A stretch of 64,000 nt of DNA, taken from Rhizobium redzepovicii (lineage in GTDB: Bacteria > Pseudomonadota > Alphaproteobacteria > Rhizobiales > Rhizobiaceae). Below are positions 46,009 to 54,466 of the stretch, piece after piece; within the stretch, counting starts at the first letter, position 1; each line of letters starts with the position of its first letter. The notes beneath the pieces are model-generated. The model was not told the DNA's origin and did no database searches. It was given only the letters and a program-made list of their open reading frames with translations. A program made the translations under genes and the position numbers. The stretch is from positions 186,001 to 250,000 of the forward strand of contig NZ_JAILYH010000001.1 of the NCBI RefSeq assembly GCF_019793435.1. Reading direction: 5' to 3'.

Positions 46009-47016
46009 TCAGGCTCCTTCATATTGGCGGACACGCGGGTCGAGCAGCGCCAGCAGCATGTCGGCGATGATATTGCCGACGATCAGCGTTGCCGACAGCA
46101 CCAGCATGAAGGTGGCGGTGACATAGACGTCGCCGATCGCCATCGAGCCGACGATCGCCGGGCCGACGGTCGGTAGCGCAAAGATGATGGCGGTCTCGAT
46201 CTCGCCGGTCAGCATGTAGGGCAGCACGACGCCCTGATACATCACCAGCGGGTGCAGCGCATTCGGCACCGCGTGGCGCATCACCACCGCCCCGCCGGAG
46301 AGCCCCTTGGCCCTGGCCGTCTCGACATATTGGGCATTCAGCGTATCGAGCAGGTTGCCGCGCATCACCCGCATATTGTAGGCGAGCCCGCCGAAAGTGG
46401 CGATCGCCACGACCGGCCAGACATGGTGGACGAGGTCGACGAATTTCGCCCAGGACCACGGCGCCCCGCCATATTGCGGCGAGAAGAAGCTGCCGATTTC
46501 GGACACGTTGAACTGGAAGACCAGCAGATAGACGATGATCAGCGCCATCAGGAAGCGCGGCACCGTCATGCCGAGAAAGGAAACCGCCGAAAGCGTGCTG
46601 TCGATCCAGCTGTATTGGCGGGTCGCCGCCCAGATGCCGAAGCCGATGCCGAGCACGGAAGCGAAGATGTGGCAGACGAGCGCCAAGAGCAGCGTGCGCG
46701 GCAGCCGCTCGGCAACGACATCGGCGACCGGCTTGTTGTAGAACATGCTGTAGCCGAAATCGCCGCGGGTGACGATGCCGCCGATCCAGTTGACGTATTG
46801 CACGACCATCGGCTTATCCAGGCCGTGTTCGACCCGGTAGGCCTGTGCCTGGGCGTCGGCCTGGGCGTAGGAAGCGCCGCCCTGGTTGATCAGCTGCGAT
46901 CTTATATAGTCGGCGTAGTCGCCGGGCGGAGCCTGGATGATCGCGAAGGTCACCACGCTCAGGATGAAGAGGACGGGGATCGCGGAGGCTATGCGCACGA
47001 GCAGGAATCGTAACAT
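46009..47016 (-). CDS. agpB: Alpha-galactoside ABC transporter permease AgpB
   Basis: 335 residues if started at the ATG at 47016 (MLRFLLVRIASAIPVLF, a typical permease start); the frame is open to 47079 and would add 21 polar residues. Six membrane spans. DppB-type features include VTFAIIQAPPGDYADYI after the first span and the YVETARAKGLSGGAVVMRHAVPN coupling loop. Forms the channel with AgpC. A strong hairpin separates it from agpA. Confidence 0.92.
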   Translation of the reverse strand: MLRFLLVRIASAIPVLFILSVVTFAIIQAPPGDYADYIRSQLINQGGASYAQADAQAQAYRVEHGLDKPMVVQYVNWIGGIVTRGDFGYSMFYNKPVADVVAERLPRTLLLALVCHIFASVLGIGFGIWAATRQYSWIDSTLSAVSFLGMTVPRFLMALIIVYLLVFQFNVSEIGSFFSPQYGGAPWSWAKFVDLVHHVWPVVAIATFGGLAYNMRVMRGNLLDTLNAQYVETARAKGLSGGAVVMRHAVPNALHPLVMYQGVVLPYMLTGEIETAIIFALPTVGPAIVGSMAIGDVYVTATFMLVLSATLIVGNIIADMLLALLDPRVRQYEGA

Positions 47017-47080
47017 CGGACGGTCCGCTTTTCCTTGCCGCCAGTCGCTCCTTGTCGGCGCGGCCGGCTCGTTGGTCATA

Positions 47081-47107
47081 TCCGGCCGCGCGCCACGCGC
47101 GGCCGGA
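47081..47107 (-). other. Intercistronic stem-loop between agpA and agpB
   Basis: A 12-bp perfect stem (TCCGGCCGCGCG / CGCGCGGCCGGA) with a 3-nt loop, downstream of the agpA stop on the - strand. No T-run follows. The position suggests protection of the abundant agpA mRNA and lower expression of the permease genes. Confidence 0.7.
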
Positions 47108-47188
47108 AGTTCATTTCAGCTGGGAGGGAGTTCTCCGGCGCGCCGCATCGGATGCGACGCGCTCAGCTCTTTGTCCTGATGACATCGA

Positions 47189-49273
47189 TCAGTTGATCGG
47201 GCCCTTGTCGCCGGGCTTGCCGGGCAGCTGCTCGGGGAACAGCTCATATTTGCCCTGCTTGTCGGCGGCCACCCACAGACGTTCACGGATGACCGAATCT
47301 TCAGCCCAGTTGAACATGAAGATCGGGGTGCCCTGCGGCACGTTCGAGAACCGCTTGTTGATGATCAGCGCGCCCGGATATTCGGTCAGGCCCACCGTGT
47401 TGACGTGCTCGGTCGAGATCTTCTGATATTGCTTCATCAGATCGACGCGCTCGTCGTTGCTCTGGCTTGTCGTGAACTTGTTGACGACGTCGACAAGCTC
47501 GTTTTCGAAGGGCATCAGATCGAGCTTGTCATCCTTGCCGGCGCGATGTTGCCAGCTGGTGCGCGGGCCGACGGGGGCGAGCTGCTCGGTATTCTGCACC
47601 ACCGACGACAGTTCCGTCGTGTTGCGCTGGATCAGCCAGTCGAAGCGGCCGGCATAATGCGCATCGTCACGCTTGGCGCCGTCGAGCGCGTTGAGGACGA
47701 TCTTCAGCCCGAGCTTCTCCATCTGGCCGACGACGCCTTCGGCAAGGCTCTTGTCGGTCGTGTACTGATTGTTGATCAGCATGACGATTTCGACATTCTT
47801 GCCGCCGGCCGTCCCGGCGGGGAAGTTCACGATGCCGTCGCCGTCGGTATCCTTCAGCCCTGCCTTGGCGAGTTCCGCCTTGGCGCCTTTGAGATCGAAG
47901 GGATAGTAGACGGTGGAGTTGCGGTCGTAGAAGCTGGTGCCGGACGAAAGCCCGCCCGGATAGATCGCCGTGAACGGTCCCTTGACCAACGAGTCGCCGA
48001 TCGCCTTGCGGTCGAGCGCCATGGTGACGGCCTTGCGGAAGTCCTCGTTGCGGTTCAGTTCGCGGATCGCCTGGCCGCGCTCGTCCGGGCTGCCCCAGCC
48101 GTTGGCGGAAAAGTTCATGCGCAGGTTATAGCCGATGAGGCGCGGCCCGAAGGCCAGGCGGGCGGGTGCCGTCTTCTCGGCGGCACGCTTCAGCGACGCC
48201 ACGAAGTTTTCCGGCTGCTCGAGGTTGGAAATGTCGGCGGATCCCGCCACCGCCTGCACGTCGCGGTCGGCCCAGGTCGAGAGCTTGTAGTGCAGCTCGT
48301 TGAGATAAGGCAGCTGATTGCCCTTCTCGTCGACCTTCCAGTAATAGGGGTTGCGGCGCAGTACGATGATATCGTCGGAGCGATATTCCACTGGCACCCA
48401 GGCGCCCATCACCGGCATGTTCATGTATTCCGGCGGGAAGGCGTTCTTGAACTGGTCGTAGGTGTTCTTCGAATATTTCGGATGCTGGGGTTTCAGGATA
48501 TGCGACGGACCCGGGCAGAAGTTCGGGTAGGACATCGTGTAGAGATATTGCTTCGGGAAGGCCTCCTTGAAGGTCCATTCGACGGTGTAATCGTCGATCT
48601 TCTTCAGCGTCGTGCCGGCGCCGAAAGCCTCCGGCGAGGCGCCGCCGCCGAGCGGCGAGACGTTCGGATCGATGACTTCGTCATCCCAGTAGAACATGAT
48701 GTCGTCGGCATTGAACGGCGCACCGTCAGACCACTTGGCGCCTTCGACCAGGTGCATGGTCAGCTTGTGGCCGTCGGCGGACCAATCCCAGCTCTTGGCC
48801 AGGTTCGGCAGCGGCTCGGTGTCCTGGGCTTTCACCTGGAACAGCGGCGCGGTGCGCGTCAGGCATTCGGAAAGGCCGATATCGATACCGCCCCAGCCCT
48901 GCGTCTGGCCGGCGCCGTAGTTCCAGCCTTCCGGCCGGCCGCCGATGACGTGGCGCATCGTATCGCCGTAGACGCCGATGCCGTCGGGCATGTTGCCGGT
49001 TTTGAAGACCATCGGCTCCTTCGGCAGACGGTCCTTGACCGGCGGCAGCTTGCCGGCGGAGACGAAATTCTTCGTGACCCAGTCGGGCTCGTGATATTCG
49101 GGCAGCGCCTTGAACTCGAGGATGGAGTCGCGCGCCACATAGTTGATCTTGCCTTCGGCCGGGAAATCCGGTGGCACCGGCGGCACGGTTGCCTCGGAGG
49201 CATAGGCATTCACCGCCAGAACCGAGACGCCGAGCGCCAGTCCGGCCAGAATGCTTGCGTTGCGGAAATTCAT
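47189..49273 (-). CDS. agpA: Alpha-galactoside-binding protein AgpA
   Basis: 694 residues from the ATG at 49273 (AAAAGGGAGAAA upstream), with a signal peptide ending at NAYASE. A family 5 substrate-binding protein, shown by LTMHLVEGAKWSDGAPFNADDIMFYWDDEV and the EDFRKAVTMALDRKAIG segment. In S. meliloti AgpA binds melibiose and raffinose. The order agaL1-agpA-agpB-agpC-agpD-agaL2 and the divergent agpT seen here are the same as in that species, which supports the names. Confidence 0.92.
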   Translation of the reverse strand: MNFRNASILAGLALGVSVLAVNAYASEATVPPVPPDFPAEGKINYVARDSILEFKALPEYHEPDWVTKNFVSAGKLPPVKDRLPKEPMVFKTGNMPDGIGVYGDTMRHVIGGRPEGWNYGAGQTQGWGGIDIGLSECLTRTAPLFQVKAQDTEPLPNLAKSWDWSADGHKLTMHLVEGAKWSDGAPFNADDIMFYWDDEVIDPNVSPLGGGASPEAFGAGTTLKKIDDYTVEWTFKEAFPKQYLYTMSYPNFCPGPSHILKPQHPKYSKNTYDQFKNAFPPEYMNMPVMGAWVPVEYRSDDIIVLRRNPYYWKVDEKGNQLPYLNELHYKLSTWADRDVQAVAGSADISNLEQPENFVASLKRAAEKTAPARLAFGPRLIGYNLRMNFSANGWGSPDERGQAIRELNRNEDFRKAVTMALDRKAIGDSLVKGPFTAIYPGGLSSGTSFYDRNSTVYYPFDLKGAKAELAKAGLKDTDGDGIVNFPAGTAGGKNVEIVMLINNQYTTDKSLAEGVVGQMEKLGLKIVLNALDGAKRDDAHYAGRFDWLIQRNTTELSSVVQNTEQLAPVGPRTSWQHRAGKDDKLDLMPFENELVDVVNKFTTSQSNDERVDLMKQYQKISTEHVNTVGLTEYPGALIINKRFSNVPQGTPIFMFNWAEDSVIRERLWVAADKQGKYELFPEQLPGKPGDKGPIN

Positions 49274-49400
49274 GATCGTTTCTCCCTTTTGTTCCGGAGC
49301 GCGGGTCACGCGGCTCTCTTCTCCTCGAACGATATGAAGGCGGGCCCGGTGTCATGGATTTCCCTCCCGGAAACCCATGACGACCAGCCTTCACGAAATG

Positions 49401-50867
49401 TCAGACGGCCTGTTTCAGCGCCGCCTTTTCCGCGCGCAGCTCTTCGATCGAGCGAACGTTGCGGCGTGCAGCGCCCGCCCAGTCGCGGGTCTGCACCTTG
49501 GATTTCGACAGCCGCTCCTTGGCGGCCGGCACGGCATCGGCATATTGCGGCAGCCAGCGCGCCTGGGCAACGACCATCTCGTCGACCATCTGCCAAACCT
49601 CCTCGGGCGTCGAGACGGCGCCGACCAGCGGGTCGTGCAGCACGGCAAGCTTCAGCAGGTCGATGTCGCCTGTGATCGCCGCATGCACCGACATGCGCTG
49701 GACGTTGATCGAGGCGATGCAGGTAGCGGCACAGGCTTCCGGCAGGGTGACGCCCGAGACCATGTTGATGCCGAAGCGGTCGACGAAGCCGGGCGATTCG
49801 ATGATCGCATCGGAGGGCAGGTTGGTGATGACGCCGTTATTCTTGACGTTGAAATGGCCGCGATAGACCCGGTTCGTCTCCAGCGCCTCGAGGATGTGGC
49901 TCGCATGTTCGTTCGAGCGCTTGGCGGGGTCGATCGGCTTTGAGGCGGATTCCAGGAATTGCGGGAATTCGGTCTCGAACCAGTTGCGGGTTTCGGTAGA
50001 ATGGCGGAGATAGCCGCCGGTTTCGCCGTGGATCCAGTCGGACATGTCGATCCAGCGGGTGATTTCCTCCGGCCGCTTGCGGTACCAGGGCAGGTACTCC
50101 GAAAGGTGGCCGTTGCTCTCGGTGGAATAGACGCCGAACCGCTTCAGCACGTCGATGCGCAGCTTCTCCTGCTGCGAATAGACCGGATGCGCCTCGAAGG
50201 CGGCGATCAGCTCGTCCTTGCCGATCCTGCGGCCGTTGAGGCGCAGGTCTATGAACCAGGTCTGGTGGTTGATGCCGGAGCAGACATAGTCGAGTTCACC
50301 CAGCGACTTGGCGCCGAGCACCTCGGCGATCTGTTCGGCGCCGTGCTGGACGCCGTGGCAGAGGCCGACGGTATCGACCTTGCCGTATTCGATCGCCGCC
50401 CAGGTGTTCATCGCCATCGGATTGGCATAGTTCAGGAATTTCGCGCCGGGCTCGGCGACCTCTCTGATATCCTTGCAGAAGTCGAGGATGACGGGGATGT
50501 TGCGCTGGCCATAGAGGATGCCGCCGGCGCAGATCGTATCGCCGACGCACTGGTCGATGCCGTATTTCAGCGGGATTCTGATATCGTCGGCATAGGCCTC
50601 AAGGCCGCCGACGCGCACGCAGCTGATGATGTAGCGCGCGCCGGTCAGTGCCTGGCGCCGGTCGGTCGTCGCCGTCACCTTGGTCGGCAATCCGTTCGCC
50701 TCGACGACCCGGTCGAGGATCGCCTTGATCATCTCCAGATTATGTTCGCTGAGATCGGTCAGCGCGAATTCAACGTCGCGAAACTCCGGAACGCACAAAA
50801 TGTCGGTAAACAGCTTCTTGGTGAAACCAACGCTGCCCGCACCGATGATAGCGATTTTGAAACTCAT
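49401..50867 (-). CDS. agaL1: Alpha-galactosidase, GH4 (AgaL1)
   Basis: 488 residues from the ATG at 50867 (GAGGTGAAG upstream). GH4 motifs: IIGAGSVGFTKKL at the N-terminus, the metal-binding Cys in GLCHGVQHGAE, His in GINHQTWF and the NVKNNGVITNLP stretch. Related to but distinct from AgaL2 at the other end of the operon. NAD+/Mn2+-dependent hydrolysis of alpha-galactosides in the cytoplasm. First gene of the operon, divergent from agpT. Confidence 0.92.
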   Translation of the reverse strand: MSFKIAIIGAGSVGFTKKLFTDILCVPEFRDVEFALTDLSEHNLEMIKAILDRVVEANGLPTKVTATTDRRQALTGARYIISCVRVGGLEAYADDIRIPLKYGIDQCVGDTICAGGILYGQRNIPVILDFCKDIREVAEPGAKFLNYANPMAMNTWAAIEYGKVDTVGLCHGVQHGAEQIAEVLGAKSLGELDYVCSGINHQTWFIDLRLNGRRIGKDELIAAFEAHPVYSQQEKLRIDVLKRFGVYSTESNGHLSEYLPWYRKRPEEITRWIDMSDWIHGETGGYLRHSTETRNWFETEFPQFLESASKPIDPAKRSNEHASHILEALETNRVYRGHFNVKNNGVITNLPSDAIIESPGFVDRFGINMVSGVTLPEACAATCIASINVQRMSVHAAITGDIDLLKLAVLHDPLVGAVSTPEEVWQMVDEMVVAQARWLPQYADAVPAAKERLSKSKVQTRDWAGAARRNVRSIEELRAEKAALKQAV

Positions 50868-50923
50868 GATCTTCACCTCGACCCAATCGAATGCTACAGA
50901 AAAGACGGCCATGAAGGATCAGG

Positions 50924-50943
50924 CCGCATGCTAGCGCATGCGG
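50924..50943. promoter_or_regulatory. Dyad in the agaL1-agpT intergenic region
   Basis: CCGCATGC (50924-50931) and GCATGCGG (50936-50943) form a perfect 8-bp inverted repeat with a 4-bp centre, 57 bp upstream of agaL1 and 137 bp before agpT. It is a candidate operator. Confidence 0.45.
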
Positions 50944-51079
50944 TTGAAAAAGCCGAAAAACCGTCTGTTTTCCTCCCGGCCGCTCTTTCGGCCGTGGTCT
51001 CTTCCCTGTTTGTCGAGCGGGATTATGCCCGAAATCGGCAAGCCGACCAGAGAAGGATTATGCTTTCAGGGGTAATTTT

Positions 51080-51955
51080 GTGCTGCAGAATTTGATTGCC
51101 AACGGACAGTCGATGAGGACGGTTTCGCTGCCCCGCGGCCGCCAGCGATTGCATGCCATGCCGACGAGCTCCGGCTATGAAGTGCGCGAGAACGAACCCT
51201 ATGACTGGGATGGCCGCAGGCGCGGCCAGACGCCCTTCACCGTGCTGCAGCACACGATCAGCGGCACCGGCCGGCTGCGCTACCAGAACCGCAATTATCG
51301 GCTTCAGGGCGGCGATACGCTGCTGGTGCTCGTGCCGCACAATCATCGCTACTGGCTGGAGAAAGGCGACCGCTGGGAATATTTCTGGATTTCGATGAAT
51401 GGCGAGGAGACGCTGCGCATTCACCAGCTGGTGCTATCAACTGCCGGCCCGGTGCTGAAACTGCAGCCCTCGACCATAGATCACCTCGCCGACTGCAGCC
51501 TGCGCCTCGTCACCGGCGCGACCTCGCCGGGGGCTGCCTCGGCGATTGCCTATGAAGCGGCGATGGCGCTCTATGACGACGTCTTCGGCTCGCCGGCCTT
51601 TGCCGCCGAACTCAGCCTGATGCAGCCGGTGATCGACCATATCAACGCCAATCTCGAAAAGCCGTTGCCGGTCAGCGAACTTGCCGGCATCGTCGGCCTC
51701 AGCCGCGCACATTTCTCGCGCAGCTTTGCCGAGAGCGAGGGCATGCCGCCGGCCGAATTCGTGCTCCAGCAGCGGCTGCAGCGCGCCGTCAAGCTTCTCA
51801 CCAAAGCGGACTTCCTGCCGGTCAAGGAAGTCGCCATCATGTGCGGCTTCGAGGATCCGAATTATTTCTCCAAGGTCTTCCGCCGAGTCTACGGCACCAA
51901 CCCGACGGAATTCCGCACCACCGGCATGTATGCCAGCATCGGCAAGCTGAGATAG
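51080..51955 (+). CDS. agpT: AraC-family regulator AgpT
   Basis: 291 residues, starting at GTG with AGGGG eight bases upstream. The N-terminal cupin-like effector domain (YRLQGGDTLLVLVPHNHRYWLE) is followed by two C-terminal helix-turn-helix units: SELAGIVGLSRAHFSRSFAE and VKEVAIMCGFEDPNYFSKVFRRVYG. AraC proteins of this type activate sugar-use operons. Its divergent position beside agaL1 matches agpT of S. meliloti. Confidence 0.92.
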   Translation: MLQNLIANGQSMRTVSLPRGRQRLHAMPTSSGYEVRENEPYDWDGRRRGQTPFTVLQHTISGTGRLRYQNRNYRLQGGDTLLVLVPHNHRYWLEKGDRWEYFWISMNGEETLRIHQLVLSTAGPVLKLQPSTIDHLADCSLRLVTGATSPGAASAIAYEAAMALYDDVFGSPAFAAELSLMQPVIDHINANLEKPLPVSELAGIVGLSRAHFSRSFAESEGMPPAEFVLQQRLQRAVKLLTKADFLPVKEVAIMCGFEDPNYFSKVFRRVYGTNPTEFRTTGMYASIGKLR

Positions 51956-51976
51956 CCGCCAGCCGGGGTTATCTCA
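51948..51976. terminator. Possible bidirectional terminator between agpT and the methyltransferase gene
   Basis: TGAGATA / TATCTCA arms overlap both stop codons, with extra G-C pairs inside the loop. There is no T-run. Weak support. Confidence 0.3.
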
Positions 51977-53035
51977 AGCGCGCACCTCGAACACCATGTT
52001 GAACGGGGTTTCCGTGGCGCGGCGGAAATGCGTGAAGCCGGCGTCGAGCGCCACCTTGCGAAGCTTCATCTCTCCCGCCTGGGCGCCGAGCCCGAGTCCC
52101 ACCTCCTGCGAGAGCGATGCCGGCGTGCAGATCATCGTCGAGGCGCCATAATAGACGCGGCCGACGGGGTTGAGATTGTCCTTGAGATGGTCATGAGCAA
52201 AGGGCTCGACGATCAGCCAGGTGCCGTTCGGTCCAAGCGTTTCCTTGACATGCTGGCCGGCGCCGACCGGATCGCCCATGTCGTGCAGGCAGTCGAACAT
52301 CGCGACCATATCATAGCCGCGGCCTGGAAATTCCGCCGCCCGGCTCTGCTCGAACGTCACACGGTCACCGACACCTGCCTCTTTCGCAGCCGCCTTGGCT
52401 TTATCGATCGACGGGCCGTGGTAATCAAAGCCGGTAAAGTGGGAGGCGGGATAGGCCTGCGCCATCAGGATGGTCGAGGCCCCATGGCCGCAGCCGACAT
52501 CGGCGACTTTGGCGCCGGCCTTGAGCTTTTCCTCGACCCCGGACAGGGCGGGTATCCATTCGGCGACGAGATGGCTGTTATAACCCGGGCGGAAGAAGCG
52601 CTCGGTTCCCCGGAACAGGCAGGTGCTGTGCTCGTGCCAGCCGAGGCCCTTGCCGGTACGGAAGGCGTCGGCGACCTTCGGCTCGTCCATCCACATCGAT
52701 TGCACCACCTCGAAGGCGCCGACGAAGAAGGCCGGGCTGTTTTCCTCGGCAAAGACCATCGCCTGCTCCGGCGTCAGGCTGAAACGATCGGTTTTTTCGT
52801 CATAGACGATATAATCAGCCGCAGCCTGGGCGCTCAGCCATTCCCGAAGATAACGCTCCTTCACCCCGGTCTTTTGCGAAAGCTGCTGGACGTTCATCGG
52901 CGTCCCATCGGCCATCGCCTTGAAAATTCCCACCTTGTCGCCCAGCACGACCAAGGCGCCCGACATGGCGGCGCCGACATCACCGACCAGCCGGCCGACG
53001 AGTGCATCGAGTTTCTGCATATCCGGCTCACGCAT
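51974..53035 (-). CDS. SAM-dependent methyltransferase with winged-helix N-domain
   Basis: 353 residues; GGGAGGAAAC lies just before the ATG. The N-terminal 90 residues form a winged helix (MADGTPMNVQQLSQKTGVKERYL and the AAADYI wing), then a class I methyltransferase with motif I VADVGCGHGAST (around residue 175), FTGFDYH and FDCLHDMGDP. The layout is that of O- or small-molecule methyltransferases of the plant/bacterial type. Substrate unknown. It stands alone, convergent with agpT. Confidence 0.85.
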   Translation of the reverse strand: MREPDMQKLDALVGRLVGDVGAAMSGALVVLGDKVGIFKAMADGTPMNVQQLSQKTGVKERYLREWLSAQAAADYIVYDEKTDRFSLTPEQAMVFAEENSPAFFVGAFEVVQSMWMDEPKVADAFRTGKGLGWHEHSTCLFRGTERFFRPGYNSHLVAEWIPALSGVEEKLKAGAKVADVGCGHGASTILMAQAYPASHFTGFDYHGPSIDKAKAAAKEAGVGDRVTFEQSRAAEFPGRGYDMVAMFDCLHDMGDPVGAGQHVKETLGPNGTWLIVEPFAHDHLKDNLNPVGRVYYGASTMICTPASLSQEVGLGLGAQAGEMKLRKVALDAGFTHFRRATETPFNMVFEVRA

Positions 53036-53202
53036 TGTTTCCTCCCACGCGCGTGTTTCAGGAATTTAAAAATTAGACTTTAATAATATTCAGTCAATCA
53101 ACCTTCCCTTTCAGGGCATAAATCTGAAGTATTAAGGGTCGAAAGAATGCGGGGGGGTGGAGTAACACGCGGGGTAGCTGTCAGACGCAACCGGAGCGTT
53201 GT

Positions 53203-53273
53203 GCAGGCGGGTTTGTAAAGCCCTCCCCAACCCCTGCCACAAGGGGGAGGGCCAACCCGCAGCATCCGCCTGC
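53203..53273. repeat. Nested palindromic intergenic element
   Basis: Outer arms GCAGGCGG / CCGCCTGC, middle arms CGGGTT / AACCCG and inner arms GCCCTCCCC / GGGGGAGGGC can fold into one long imperfect hairpin. This is the style of rhizobial intergenic mosaic or palindromic elements. The 440-bp gap between the methyltransferase and XRE genes consists largely of this and the next element. Confidence 0.65.
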
Positions 53274-53337
53274 AAAAAACATCAGCCTTTCTGCAGATGA
53301 AACGTTGAAGTGAAAAGCGTCGGGAGCGGCATATAAG

Positions 53338-53360
53338 CCCCTCCCCCTTGTGGGGAGGGG
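53338..53360. repeat. Second palindromic element
   Basis: CCCCTCCCC / GGGGAGGGG with a 5-nt loop, 65 bp from the first element and sharing its CCTCCCC core. Probably part of the same repeat family. Confidence 0.6.
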
Positions 53361-53476
53361 TCTTGGCCAATCGCGAACCTGACAGCCGTGCTCACCATCC
53401 ATGCTCTCATCATCGCTTGTGCAAGATTGCATTTTTTATATAATCCGTCCCACGACACTTTCGACGCAAGGCTATC

Positions 53477-53797
53477 ATGACGGACCTGTCATCCGCCCAA
53501 TGCCGCGCCGCGCGCGCCCTCTTGGCCTGGTCGCAGGACGATCTCTCCTCGGCCGCAAACGTCGCCAAGGCGACGATCGCCAATTTCGAGGCGGGCAAAC
53601 GCTCGCCCTATGACCGGACCCTTCAGGATATGAAGCAGGCCCTGGAAGCAGGCGGCGTCGTTTTCATCCCGGAAAACGGTGGAGGGGCCGGTGTGCGCCT
53701 TGCCAAACGCGCAAATTCGATCGACACCAACGAGGCCGAAACGGTTCAATATGAAGAGTATCTCGAAAACGACGCGCCGCCCGGCGCGGGTGGCTGA
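53477..53797 (+). CDS. XRE-type helix-turn-helix protein
   Basis: 106 residues. Residues about 5-65 form a Cro/CI-type HTH (CRAARALLAWSQDDLSSAAN, VAKATIANFEAG and RSPYDRTL), followed by an acidic, Glu/Asn-rich tail (about 80-106). Such small XRE proteins regulate adjacent genes or are antitoxins. It leads a run of three small + strand genes with short spacers (3 and 9 bp). No toxin is recognised among the other two. Confidence 0.8.
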   Translation: MTDLSSAQCRAARALLAWSQDDLSSAANVAKATIANFEAGKRSPYDRTLQDMKQALEAGGVVFIPENGGGAGVRLAKRANSIDTNEAETVQYEEYLENDAPPGAGG

Positions 53798-53800
53798 CTA

Positions 53801-54061
53801 ATGACAAAGAAAGAAAAGCTGGAACACTCGGAATTGGCCGGAGAATTCACCGATGACGGGATCACCGTGCTCGTCGATATCTTCCGCACATCCGGCAGCA
53901 ATGAAGACTGGACGATGGAAGTCGTCACCCAGGCCGAGGATCTGATCCGCTGGGACGAACCCTTTGCCACTGACCGGGAAGCTTTCGACGAATTCCTCGC
54001 CACTGTCGCTCGCGATGGCATTCGATCCTTTCTCGACGATGAAGAGCCGTCCGTTCACTGA
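53801..54061 (+). CDS. Small acidic protein of unknown function
   Basis: 86 residues, strongly acidic, no membrane segment. It contains a beta-rich first half (GITVLVDIFRTSG, WTMEVVTQAED) and a helical second half (DREAFDEFLATVARDG). No family recognised. It starts 3 bp after the XRE gene and ends 9 bp before the next, so the three are very likely one operon. Confidence 0.55.
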   Translation: MTKKEKLEHSELAGEFTDDGITVLVDIFRTSGSNEDWTMEVVTQAEDLIRWDEPFATDREAFDEFLATVARDGIRSFLDDEEPSVH

Positions 54062-54070
54062 GGAATCGTC

Positions 54071-54310
54071 GTGAAAAGCATCAATGATCTGGTCGCCTCT
54101 GCGAAAACCGTCTGCGACCGATACCGGGCCGGGCGAATGGAACGCGAGACTGTGCGCGAATGGGTCCTCGGCCTTGGCGCCTATCCAGGCCCGCATGGAG
54201 ACCGCGTGCGCGAAGCGATGGATTGGTTCCGCCTGCACAATCGCGAGCCTGTTTCCGACGACATCGTGCTGGTCGATATCGACCGGCTACAGGCGATTTC
54301 AGCGCCGTGA
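54071..54310 (+). CDS. Small protein of unknown function
   Basis: 79 residues, starting at GTG with GAGG upstream. The first part is helical (SINDLVASAKTVCDRYRAG); the rest has WVLGLGAYPGPHGDRV and DWFRLHNREPVSDDIVLVDI. No recognised family. Third gene of the XRE-led trio. About 155 bp without clear signals separate it from the next gene. Confidence 0.5.
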   Translation: MKSINDLVASAKTVCDRYRAGRMERETVREWVLGLGAYPGPHGDRVREAMDWFRLHNREPVSDDIVLVDIDRLQAISAP

Positions 54311-54466
54311 TCCCCGGGGCGGCTGGCGTGCGCCGCTGGCGCAATCACGCCGGTCCTCGGCGGCGTAGGACCAATGACGGTCGTCAGCCTGATGCATAAT
54401 GCCCGCGTCGCAAGTCGAGGGCGGCTGGCAAAATTTAGTTCGTCCGATCAGTAGAAGGAACAGCAC

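Noticed and set aside
47405..49675. 756-codon open frame on the + strand opposite agpA and agaL1
   Set aside because: It is the complement of clearly coding genes with GC-rich third positions, has low-complexity Arg/Val/Gly composition and no recognisable motif.
53098..53432. Overlapping - strand frames of 83-90 codons in the methyltransferase-XRE gap
   Set aside because: They consist of the palindromic CCTCCCC/GGGAGGG repeats and have no ribosome site; repeat by-product rather than genes.
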